NCBI GenBank assembly: GCA_036785325.1
Contig: JAXIVH010000019.1
Coordinates: forward strand, 2,010,125-2,074,124
Reading direction: 5' to 3'
Length of the DNA stretch: 64,000 bases
DNA from: Urophycis tenuis
Lineage: Eukaryota > Chordata > Actinopteri > Gadiformes > Phycidae
In this document: piece after piece, positions 34,181 to 43,794 of the stretch
Layout: the number at the start of each line of letters is the position of its first letter
Position numbering within the stretch: the stretch's first letter is position 1
Translations under genes and position numbers: made by a program
Notes under the pieces: model-generated
Database searches by the model: none
The model's input: only the letters and a program-made list of their open reading frames with translations
Told to the model about the DNA's origin: nothing

Positions 34181-35589
34181 TTCAAAAATATTTTCATCTT
34201 CAGGACCCTCTTCATTGCTGATGTTTGGGGAGCAGAGGGTAAGTAGCCTCATACCATTTGAGTTGGCCTGACCAATCCCATGCCTGCCAAGTACTCCCTT
34301 CCATATTCCACTGTCCTGCCCAACTCTAGTGTTGAAGTCCCCAAGCAAGAGGATCTTGCCATTGGGATCCGGTGGAGAGCATCATCCAGTGCTTGGTAAA
34401 ATAAGTCTTTAAGTCTTTTCTTGTCTCTCTTCTTGTCTTTAGTCTCACTGTCGGATGGTGGGGTTGGAGCTTACACGCTAAGTGGTGTGGCATAGCGGCT
34501 CTTCTCCAGGGGGATACGGAGGGTCATCAGTCTCTCATTGATGCCTACAGTGAGTTTTGGCAGTAGTGTGTTCTTAATGGCCAGTCCCACGCCGTGCAGA
34601 TGTTGTCCACTTTGGGGGATAGCCTTTCCAGTAGAAAGTATAGCCCATTCCCTCCTCTGTTAGAGACCCCTCATCAAGGAGCCTGGTTTCACTCAGGGCG
34701 GCGATGTCGATATTATAGCGGCTCAACTCGGCCGCAACCAGGGATGTCCATCTATGAGATCGTTCAGATTTGCCAAAGGAGTCCAGGAGGGTTCTTATAT
34801 TCCATGATGACAGTTTGAGGTTAAAATACTTGTTTCTTCTTTTTCTGTTTTGACCGCAGAAGTGGAATGACCCGACAGGTGCGGTAGCCTGTCCAGATGT
34901 GGTTGAGTGGGCAATTTTTAGGCCACCTTTTCTAGGCCCTTCCTCGCTTGAGGTGAGCAGTGTGGTCCCTGAGTAGGGGCTGCTCAGTCGCACAGGGGTC
35001 TGCCGAGAACAGCTGCCGCTCAGCCCCAGCTGTTGGCGACCAATACCCTGTGCCGCTGACGTGCAGGGCTCTGACTAAGAGCTCCCAGTCTATTCAAACC
35101 TGCTCACGTCATCAGACACCCCATCGCCGCCAAAGTTCAACCAGATATAGATTCAGGTAATTTTAAAGTGCTGTAGAGGGTGTGCTATCCCCAATGGCAC
35201 TATCTTTGCCAAAATGGGGTAGGTCTGGTGGCATGGGTAAGCCCAGGACGACCAGCTCCTCATCCTAGCTGCAGGAGGCTGCCGGGACCTAGCTCTTGCT
35301 TAGGCCCGCCTATTGTGCACCGCCAGCACATGCTTTTCTGTTGGGGTGTGCTCCCTTAGCCTTTGTCTTAAGAGACTATCCCACAAGGCAGTGGGTCTAT
35401 TTGCCCATAGCTGGGGCAGTGGTTGACTGGCGTCAACCACTCTCTGGGGCCCACTGCTGCTCCAAGATCCCCTGCAGTATAGCCTGGGACTGCAAGTTAT
35501 CCAGTTCCCATGTGTGGCCACGAGGAGGCACTGCAGAAGTCTTGGTGGTGGAGAGGCTATGTACTGGCAGAGGGCGCTTACACACTCGG

Positions 35590-35590
<1 letters not shown>
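34181..35590 (-). mobile_element. APE-type LINE 5' part (RTE/CFDP2-like endonuclease), minus strand
   Basis: The frame at 34993 to 34574 reads SWNIRTLLDS, RYNIDIAALSETRLLDE and GYTFYWKGYPP, the start of the endonuclease found in RTE-like elements and known from the ruminant CFDP2 fusion. A later piece at 34348 to 34151 reads MLGDFNTRVGQDSGIWKGVL. The region 35000 to 35590 looks like its 5' UTR. It lies just upstream of the tpmt exons, probably in an intron. RT is missing. Confidence 0.6.

Positions 35591-35591
<1 letters not shown>

Positions 35592-35634
<43 letters not shown>
35592..35634. repeat. CA microsatellite
   Basis: A CA run about 65 bp before a tpmt exon acceptor. Confidence 0.9.
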
Positions 35635-35640
<6 letters not shown>

Positions 35641-36129
35641 TATACTGCAAATTCAAAGAATGACAAATTGTAATGGCACATTTGTTTTCCTTCACTGCAG
35701 GTATGTCTGCAGGTATGTCTCTGATGGCCAAAGACTGCAGATATCTGTTGGCCACGGTGCTCTACAACCCTGAGAAGCACAAAGGTAGAGCTCCCTCATG
35801 GCGCCGCCATCCCGTCTCGCGCACAACCGGGAGAGTTGTGGAGGTCCAAGTCCTCCGCTGTGCGTTCAGAAGGGGAGTTCTCTGGGTCAGCAATGGCTCT
35901 CCCTTCGCCGCTTCCATGGCAACACATGGAAACACATTTTCAAATACATTCCACGTGTTTCCAACGTGTTGTGAATCGCCGCTGACTCAAAGCGAGTGCC
36001 AGTAACGACGCAGACTCTCAGCCCACATCTAATTTCTTTACATCTCAGATTGGAGCTGAAATTGGGGCTTTACCGGAAACACACACTTTAAATATAAACC
36101 TTACCGCCAGCATCGCAGGCTTTCCATTG

Positions 36130-36215
36130 CCCACCAACCGTAGGGTAGGCAGTTCTATCCCGATACTGATTGTATGTCGCCTTGGACAAAAGCGTCTGCT
36201 AAATGCCCCTTTACC
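36130..36215 (+). mobile_element. SINE 3' domain fragment (V-SINE-like)
   Basis: It contains gtcgccttggacaaaagcgt followed by ctgctaaatgcc, the conserved core of vertebrate V-SINEs. No tRNA head is seen. It lies in the tpmt intron between exons A and B. Confidence 0.55.
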
Positions 36216-36386
36216 CTTTTATTGATGTCCATATTTCTTGCAGGTCCTCCCTTCCTCGTCCCTGATGAGCAGGTCCACATGCTGTTTGGTGAGTCCCAAA
36301 GGCCAAACGCCTGTGTTCCTTTTGAGATTTCGTGATTGTGATTGTTTGGCCGTTAGCTTGCATGAACTTCAATTTGCATGACGTTT

Positions 36387-37147
36387 AGGCCCCGTCCACA
36401 AGAAGCCGGATTTCGAAAACGATCTTCCCCCCCCCCCCCGCTTTTCTCAGCGGGGGGGCCAGACATTTCTCCGTAAAGACAGAGTCGTTGCTGAAACGCA
36501 TCTAGCTCTTGAAACGCTGTAGTACATATTCCTGGCCTGTGTGCGGTGCTGTTTCAGCTACAGAAATCTACCGAAAAACAGTTTCATGTTGCAGAAGTGA
36601 CAGATCCCCAACAACATGAAACTACCTAAACCACTCGACAGTCGATAAGTCAAACACAGGCAGTCAATTCATCATCCAACATCTTCCTCTCTCGGATCCT
36701 GGCGTCCCAACGTGTAAACTAGTTTGCACTGATTAGAAAATCGGATAGACTATAAATGATCAATTTTGGAATATATATTCAATGTTGTGCGATGTTATGT
36801 CGGCGCGTTTTCACTTACCCGCCCATTAAATGGTTAATTTGTGGAGACAAATCCAAAAGGAGATAAATAACCATATTTATTATTAATTTTATTTCTAGAG
36901 TCATTCTAAAGGCATATCCTCCACATTTATTTCACTCCGACTCTGGCCGATGACATCATCGTTTGCGTTTCTGGTGTTCACACGAAGCCAAAACCTGAAA
37001 CGTTTTCGACTTTTCCACCCTGGGACCTGGTTTAAAAAAAGTGCGGTTTCAGCCACCGAAAACGCCGTCTTTGTCTTTACGCTCGGCCTAAACGCACAAA
37101 ACATTTGCGGTTTCACTCGGAAATCGTCTCCGTGTGGACGGCCCATT
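36387..37147. mobile_element. Non-autonomous DNA transposon in the tpmt intron
   Basis: The ends are inverted: aggccccgtccacaagaagc on the left and, complementary, gtgtggacggccca on the right. Inner sequence is rich in CGTTTTC/GAAAACG motifs. This resembles common fish hAT-type MITEs; the target duplication is unclear. Confidence 0.55.
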
Positions 37148-37369
37148 AGTTAAATTGACATGATCTTGATTGTGATACAATTTTGACTGGATCAAAATTC
37201 AGTATTCAGTTTTATGTTGGTCATTTTGTCCTTTTTTAAAATGTCAAGACGACTAGTAGCTAGTATTTTGATTATTTAATTAAATCTATCTTGGAGATTA
37301 TTTCTGATATAGTATTTAAAGGTTCTTGTTGTTTTTTTCGCAGGAAGCAGTTGTGACATCCAGGTGTTG

Positions 37370-37805
37370 TGGTGCCTTCATGTGCTATGGAAAATATGGT
37401 AAATACCAAAAGCTGACGTGAAAACTGCACATGAACACCCCCTCTCGTCGTAATTTCCACTGGGGTGCTCGTAGAATGTTTTGATACACCAGTTGCCGAG
37501 ATGAGATAACCTTTGACCTTTTCAAGATGGCGGAGCGCAACACAAGAGTCGTGAGTGGAAAATATATATACTGTAAAATACACAGCATATTGTTTACCGT
37601 TTGTGTTTTGATATGTCCTCTTCTTGCTGTAGCAGATGAATTAGGCAGTCTAAAATGGTTTTACCCAAGTAACAGGTCAGGATCTGTGGGTCCGCCATGT
37701 TTAAACTTCACTACGACAACAAAAGCACTTGAACACAACGCACTGGTAATTTCCAGTTCACAAATGGAAAATATCATCTTTCCCATAGCAAGTGAACGCC
37801 CCATT
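37370..37805. mobile_element. 436-bp insertion inside the tpmt terminal exon (unit 3)
   Basis: Absent from the three other copies of this exon (9671, 55706, 60203), where gtgttg and gattc are contiguous. It has no recognisable terminal structure. A piece at 37527 to 37560 (aagatggcggagcgcaacac) could be an exon-like remnant. Class unknown. Confidence 0.6.
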
Positions 37806-39268
37806 GGATTCTATTGATGTCCTGGACCAGAGATGGAAAGAAGCTGGCTTGGATTTCATAACTGAAAACACTCATCTTATCACCCCCAAAAATGCTTAAA
37901 AAGCATTTAATGTTTTATTTCTTGAAATGCCAAGTTATCTCGATCTTTTATCTGCCTATATCCACAAACAATTTGGACCAAGCATTGGATGTCATTTTTC
38001 TCATGTTTAACTTTACAGGAAAGTACTTGAATTTTGTGTGAGCTGAACTGAATAAATAATTATTGTCATAAACGCTGTTGTTATTTTATTTGTCTAAATC
38101 GGATATATTTAGTTGTGGTACAGAAAAGAGACGCTTGCTCGCCATTGGCTGTTGCTAAGATACGTTGGTAAACAAACAAGTCAGGAGGAAGACATCTTGC
38201 GAAGGTATAGTGACGGTGAGGTGTCACAACTCTGCTCTAAAACCAAACCTAGTCCGATGAAACGCACCTTGATACACTTCAGTTGTCTTATACCGACGTG
38301 AATAGACCCTGTGTCGTGGGTGATCAAACCATTCAGATGGAGCGGAGGAACGAGACCAGGTGAGGTCGACACAGAAACATAATTTAAGTGTTTGCTGTGT
38401 TATTTACACACCTGTTTGTAATGTGTTCTGCTTTCTTTGCAGCGATTTAAAACGGTAAATGAGTTGAAGGAAAGCCGCAACCCCGAAGTCGGTTTGCAGG
38501 ACGTCAGCATGTCAGGGTAGCCCATCATGAGTTATTGATTACTTAACAATCATTTGCCCACAATCAAGCTATCAACACACACGTCCCATGGCCCGTAGAG
38601 AACGCATGCCTGCATGTGCACATCTTTAATATTTGACAACGTTTAAATATACGGAAACTGATCTTTGGCGTTTTTCCTCCCATAGATCTCCCAACTTTGG
38701 TGGTTCGACCACCAGGGGGCGACGGGGCCCAAAGAAGTGTCAGCTGTTGGACGTGAAGCCCACCGAGCCCGGACAGAGCGGCTCGGTCACCCTGGAGCAC
38801 GTCAAAAGCAAGTAACACACGACAAGTTCAACCAGGCAGAATTTATTTCAGAACTTCATATTAGGGTATAAGGCCCAATACGTGATTCAGGGAAGACGTA
38901 GAGTTAGAACAGAGAATGCTGGTAAAAGAAAGCAGCCGGCCTGCAGGAAACAGATGTGCAGAGTGGCTTACAGGCCGGCATTAAGAGGCACAAAGCTGGT
39001 TCACCAAACTGTTCAGGCTATGAGGTCACTTTACATGTGTGTGGATTTCAAGGCCAACTGAATCTAAAATAAATGTTTTGAATTGAATGAATTTGAATGA
39101 ATTTTACACTTTGGATGAAACGGACCGCAATGATTTTTACGTCATACCACGTGTGTCAAATCAGTCTCACATAAGTAATACAATTACTAAACCCTGAACA
39201 TGGGACACCAAAAGGCCCTGCTGTCAAAAGGGAGTGACTGACTGCAGGGAGGCAGAAGCTGGGCTGAC

Positions 39269-39952
39269 TCAGCCAATCACGGCCTGCCAGTCAGGCAGAC
39301 ACCGGTTGTTCACCTTGTCGCAGGCCAGAATCAGGTGCTTGTTTTCCTCTCTGTCGAATTTGCGCACTTTTGGTCCCTGGCACGCCACGGTGGTGAAGCT
39401 GAAGGGCTTGCGGCTGATGCACAGGTTTCCCTCGTAGCGCAGCCCTCCCCGGTCGCTGCACACATCCAACACCCGCTGCTCGTCGCTGTATTTGAGGAAG
39501 GACTGCCAGGTCCACACCCACTCAGGAGCGAGGAGGAAGGACTGCCAGGTCCACACCCACTCAGGAGTGAGGAGGAAGGACTGCCAGGTCCACACCCACT
39601 CAGGAGTGAGGAGGAAGGACTGCCAGGTCCACACCCACTCAGGAGTGAGGAGGAAGGACTGCCAGGTCCACACCCACTCAGGAGCGAGGAGGAAGGACTG
39701 CCAGGTCCACACCCACTCAGGAGTGAGGAGGAAGGACTGCCAGGGCCGCACCGGGTCACGAGCGTCGAGGAACTGATTCCACTGGTCCTGGTCGAGGGTG
39801 GTGGGCGTGTTGTTGCGGACGTGCCGCTGGAGGAAGTCGTCAAAGCGGACTCTGGACCTCTCGATGTTGCACGGCGTGCTGCTCATGGCCACGGAGTGGT
39901 GCCACAAGCAGAGACACAGCAGGACCAGGGAGATGCAGCGCTGGGCCTCCAT
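39269..39952 (-). pseudogene. RNase A-superfamily-like protein, copy 3 (expanded and C-terminally damaged)
   Basis: An open frame of 227 residues. The signal peptide and His44 (QRHV) are retained and VRPWQSFL marks the Lys41 region. There, six in-frame copies of a 13-residue unit (SFLLTPEWVWTWQ, with Thr or Ala at the fifth position) are inserted, adding 78 residues. VLDVC and GNLC follow. A 59-bp deletion relative to copy 1 (6755 to 6813) shifts the frame after NNRC, so RPVHF and the His119 equivalent are lost and the protein ends LPDWQAVIG. The two Cys of the C-x6-C pair are reduced to one (CQGPKVRKF). The non-coding leader exon is also missing, replaced by other DNA at about 40.26 to 40.87 kb. 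Almost certainly not an RNase. Confidence 0.75.
39497..39740 (-). repeat. 39-bp in-frame tandem repeat, six copies, in RNase copy 3
   Basis: The unit is gaggaggaaggactgccagg plus tccacacccactcaggagt (39 bp). Copies differ only at a T/C that toggles Thr/Ala. The near identity means recent expansion. Confidence 0.95.
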
Positions 39953-40078
39953 CACTCTGGTGACCTGCAAACACCCGCGGGGCCACATGGGTCTCTGACA
40001 GAGAAGGACAGCGCAGGCTGTGCCCCTCTCTGTCTCTCTGTCTCTCTCTGTTTCTCTCTACATTTCTGTCCCTCACTT

Positions 40079-40258
40079 CGACCACTACTGGTACTACCAC
40101 TGGTACCACTACTGGTACCACCGCTGGTACTACCACTGGTACCACTACTGGTACCACTACTGGTACTACCACTGGTACCACTACTGGTACCACCGCTGGT
40201 ACTACCACTGGTACCACTACTGGTACTACCACTGGTACCACTACTGGTACCACTGCTG
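40079..40258. repeat. GGTACC-type minisatellite (unit 3)
   Basis: Regular ACTACTGGTACC-type units. The array is more homogeneous than in units 1 and 4, with a higher-order period of about 60 bp. Confidence 0.9.
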
Positions 40259-40868
40259 TAGGTCCGGGGCAGTCTCGTGCTGTGAGTGAACTGGCGCCTA
40301 GCCTCAGATAGCTGCTGTGTGTAGCTGAATGCCTGCATTGCTGACTGAAAGATCTTCTGCCTCCATTTTTCCGTTCGCTACAATATTTTGGATTCGTGTT
40401 AATGTGCATTTAAAGACATTGCAATTTGTGGGAAAAAACGGTTTAAAAAAAAAAAAAAAAAGAAATATAAAAAATTGCCTAATCAACCAAAGATTTCGCG
40501 ACCCCCCTGCAGTACCTTCGCGGACCCCCTGGGGGTCGCGACCCCCCTGTTGAAGACCTCTGCCGTAAATGAAAACTGTGTCGTGAAGCATTTTGCATGC
40601 GTGGTCCAAGATAACCTGTAAGAAAAAGGTCTTTTAAAACCTTAATTTGATATAAAACCACCAAACCCTTTCAGCGATTTTAGTGTGATTTTCATCGTGA
40701 TTTCAAATATGTATTTTTTATGTCCCTTACACATCGGAAAGTGGAGATACAGGTTTCTCCCCATTCATTTAAATAGGGCCCTGGTCTTGATAATCCCAAA
40801 TTGCTGCCCGAAAGGCGTTTCAAGATGGCGGCCGAGTGACGGGACTTGCCTTAGAAGGACTTTGGCTT
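40259..40868. mobile_element. Foreign block replacing the RNase leader exon (unit 3)
   Basis: Sequence equivalent to about 7660 to 8370 of unit 1 is absent. In its place lie a hAT-like end (gggggtcgcgacccccctgt near 40530), an A-run at 40445 to 40460 and unassigned A/T-rich DNA ending ttcaagatggcggccgagtg. The unit 1-like sequence resumes at the CT tract. Confidence 0.55.
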
Positions 40869-40899
40869 AGTCCCTCTCTCTTCCCCCTTCCTCTCTGAA

Positions 40900-41029
<130 letters not shown>

Positions 41030-41535
41030 GTTGTTGTGTCGTCCTTACACTGTGATTAACAACACCTTTTTCCCTGCAAAATTGTGTTTTTCAGGTTTCA
41101 TTCAGCTGTCAGCAGTCACACGCCTTTTCTGGAGGAAATGCATTTCTTTCCGGGTCATGCACTCTGACCCGAACTCCACGAGGTGCATGGGAACAGATTT
41201 CCAAGTTACGACAGTAAATGTCTCATCTTTGTAATCATCGTTATCAACATTAGATTCGTCGTTTGGAGGCTTATAGAAACTCCATCAATGTAGATGTTTC
41301 GATTCATGTCAGCTCATAATAGCGATGAAAACAGACCAAACTCCAGCCAGGCCTGATCTTTACTCCTCAGCTCTGTGTGCTGTGTCTACGACATGGATAT
41401 CTCAAAAGTGTTTCCGCTATGAAACCCGTGGACGTGCTCGTGTCAGGGGTCCACTCTGTCTTCTCAAAGACACTGCATCACAGTCTGCTGCTGCGTGAGG
41501 ATGTGGAGGGCCCGGGACTACAGCCACCCAGCTGG

Positions 41536-41605
41536 ATGTGCAGCAGCCATTTTGACGTGCAGCAGCCATTTTGACGTGCAGCAGCCATTTTGACGGGCAG
41601 CAGCC
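41536..41605. repeat. 19-bp tandem repeat cagcagccattttgacgtg
   Basis: Four near-identical copies just upstream of gene X exon 4. Units 1 and 4 carry one copy. Confidence 0.85.
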
Positions 41606-41700
41606 ATCTTGACATGCTTCTGTTTTCAGGGGTGGCTTTTGGGTTCCTGCGGAAGCGCCTCAGCCTACCCATCCCACGTTGCTTCCAGGATGTTTGACAG

Positions 41701-41721
41701 TAAGGTACGCACACACGCACG

Positions 41722-41808
<87 letters not shown>
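41701..41808. repeat. AC microsatellite in gene X intron 4 (unit 3)
   Basis: An AC run between exons 4 and 5, with a GCTT repeat next to the acceptor. Confidence 0.95.
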
Positions 41809-41809
<1 letters not shown>

Positions 41810-41934
41810 TGCTTGCTTGCTTGCTTGCAGTTGTCCATCTAGTCCGATGATGACGTCCACTTTTGTCTGTTACCGGTGAGTTCTTTGATGGCTGAAAAGC
41901 CCAATCCACAGGTTCTGTTGCAGGTGGGGCATGT

Positions 41935-43374
41935 GTCGTATGTGGACTGGGGCATGTTGGTGTTCTAGGTGTACTATGTGGGAGAATTTGTGGAAAATGG
42001 ACAAAACTGTCAGGTGCGCAAGGAAGAAAAAAAAAGAAAAGAAGAGGAGGAGAAACGAGACAAAGACAGAGGTAACGTCAAGTGAAATTATTTGTCTGTT
42101 ACAGAACGTGATAGTAACTCGGCTTTTTAACATTAAGCTACATGATTTGCTAATTGCTAATCAATAAATAGCTAGTGTTAACTGTTTTAACGTCAGTTAA
42201 TATTGTGGAGGGGGCTAAGTTGTTATGGAAAATAATGTAGGTAATTACAGAACTCCCACCTTACATTCCTCTGGGACATTTGTAAATATTAGATCTTTTA
42301 AGCAGGTGTTTACATTTGTTTACATTTTTATTGCCTTCTGGTAAGCTAACGTTTACCCCTTTATATATTATAGTTATAAGCCTAGTTGTTAAAGTGCACA
42401 TCATTAATGTTAATTAAGCAATATCACATAAGAGGGAATGCTGTTTTGAATATCAACACTGCTGTGATTCGGTCAAAGATAATCATAACATAACATGATA
42501 TATTCTGCTATTCAGCATTTCACTGTAATGGTTAACATCATACATATCTCTGTGTTTTTTCATTCATATTATATCATTTAATCTTATTTCATTTTATTCC
42601 TGGAATTACATGTTTTTTTTATTATTAGACTTTAATACTCAATGGTGTCACATACTCCTCTCTTCAGATGCGCTGTTGAAATTTCTAAATCCAACCCTTG
42701 GGCCATCTACTGCTGCTGCCTCCACCTCAACAGCAGAACCCAGCAGTGATGCAGCAGCATCAAGCGGTCCTCCCATTGTCTCCACCTCATCAGTAGAACC
42801 AAGCAGTGATGCAGCAGCATCAAGCGGTCCTCCCATTGCCTCCACCTCATCAGTAGAACCAAGCAGTGATGCAGCAGCATCAAGCGGTCCTCCCATTGCC
42901 TCCACCTCATCAGTAGAACCAAGCAGAGATGCAGCAGCATCAAGCAGTCCTCCCATTGCCTCCACCTCATCAGTAGAACCAAGCAGAGATGCAGCAGCAT
43001 CAAGCGGTCCTCCCATTGCCTCCACCTCATCAGTAGAACCAAGCAGTGATGCAGCAGCATCAAGCAGTCCTCCCATTGCCTCCACCTCATCAGTAGAACC
43101 AAGCAACTAGAGAACTCTGTAGGATCCCCTTTTTTGTAATATAGTTGTTAAATTCATTACTGGTTTCTTTAATATCTTGTTTTTTGCAGTGCCTATTTAT
43201 AGTGTATTTTTAATTTGTTTTATGTAACTTATTGACATGTTTTATTTTGTGTTTAGTTCGATTTTATACTTTATGTAGGCTATTTATAAAACTGTAAAAA
43301 TGTTTGCATTTCATATATTCATTTATTATTTTTTTGTATTCATTTGTTTATTCATAATTCTTTATCTTGTTAAT
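41935..43374 (+). other. Region past unit 3: exon-like fragments and a 60-bp minisatellite
   Basis: Unit homology ends near 41935. A lysine/arginine-rich frame (VRCARKKKKEKKRRRNETKT) ends at a possible donor (ag|gtaacg, about 42071). An acceptor (ctcttcag, 42661 to 42668) precedes DALLKFLNPTLGPSTAAAS and the minisatellite. Together they resemble an unidentified transposon-derived or orphan gene. Between them (42080 to 42660) nothing is recognised. Confidence 0.35.
42722..43110 (+). repeat. 60-bp tandem repeat, open in several frames
   Basis: About six copies of a 60-bp unit. In the frame ending 43110 it encodes a 20-residue Ser/Ala-rich repeat with PPIASTSSVEPSSDAAASSG. Three frames stay open because the unit is divisible by three and lacks stops. 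It is preceded by an acceptor-like site and ends with TAG. Coding status is uncertain. Confidence 0.8.
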
Positions 43375-43379
43375 GATTC

Positions 43380-43682
43380 TGTTAGCAGAAGTACTACCAA
43401 CACACAGCAGGAGTCCAATAGTGCAATATTAGAAAGGTAAACGAGACGAATTCTTCCTTCAGCCTCAAGGGCATATTTATTCAATAGCAAACTGCTCTTC
43501 CAGCCTTCATCATATTGGGAGCGGGCCAAGAGAAAATAGAGCGGCAGAACATTCGTATTTATAGGGGGTGTGACGTCACCAATCACATTCATCTCATATA
43601 AACTCAATAGCACCCCCCTGTGGTGGAAACAGGTAAGTAGTACAGAATACATCTCAGTCAATCATACACACATATGTCAACA
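43380..43682 (-). repeat. Copia 3' LTR
   Basis: In minus orientation it begins TGTTGACATATG and ends CTGCTAACA. A polypurine-like AGTGGGAG borders it. It includes a TATA-like ATAAATACG and a GTGACGTCAC palindrome (CRE-like) near 43572. Confidence 0.95.
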
Positions 43683-43794
43683 CTCCCACTTATGAGTGAC
43701 TTGTATCCTGTACAGCTTTTAACAATCAGAATGAACCCAGAAATAAATCAAAGCATTTTACAGTACACACAGTACTTAACATATTTACAACTCA

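Larger units (their letters stand above)
35701..37899 (+). pseudogene. tpmt: tpmt-like gene, last three exons, terminal exon disrupted
   Basis: Exon A (35701 or 35713 to 35784) encodes MSLMAKDCRYLLATVLYNPE and KHK. Exon B (36244 to 36288) encodes GPPFLVPDEQVHMLFG. Exon C starts 37344 with SSCDIQVL and ends at TAA 37897. All joins are phase 1. This matches the TPMT C terminus (the YDPTKHPGPPFYVP...RLFG...VDALEERHK region of mammals). TPMT is a cytosolic methyltransferase acting on thiopurines with SAM as donor. Exon C is split by a 436-bp insertion at 37370 to 37805, so the normal C terminus cannot be made from this copy. A duplicated GTATGTCTGCAG makes two alternative acceptors at exon A. Earlier exons, including the SAM-binding core, are not in the window. 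Confidence 0.8.

Noticed and set aside
39492..39776. Plus-strand repeat protein (RRKDCQVHTHSG repeats) over the 39-bp array
   Set aside because: A shadow of the in-frame repeat in RNase copy 3 on the minus strand; no start context, splice sites or homology.
42722..43110. CRISPR-like array
   Set aside because: Continuous 60-bp tandem units without spacers, in a eukaryotic genome.
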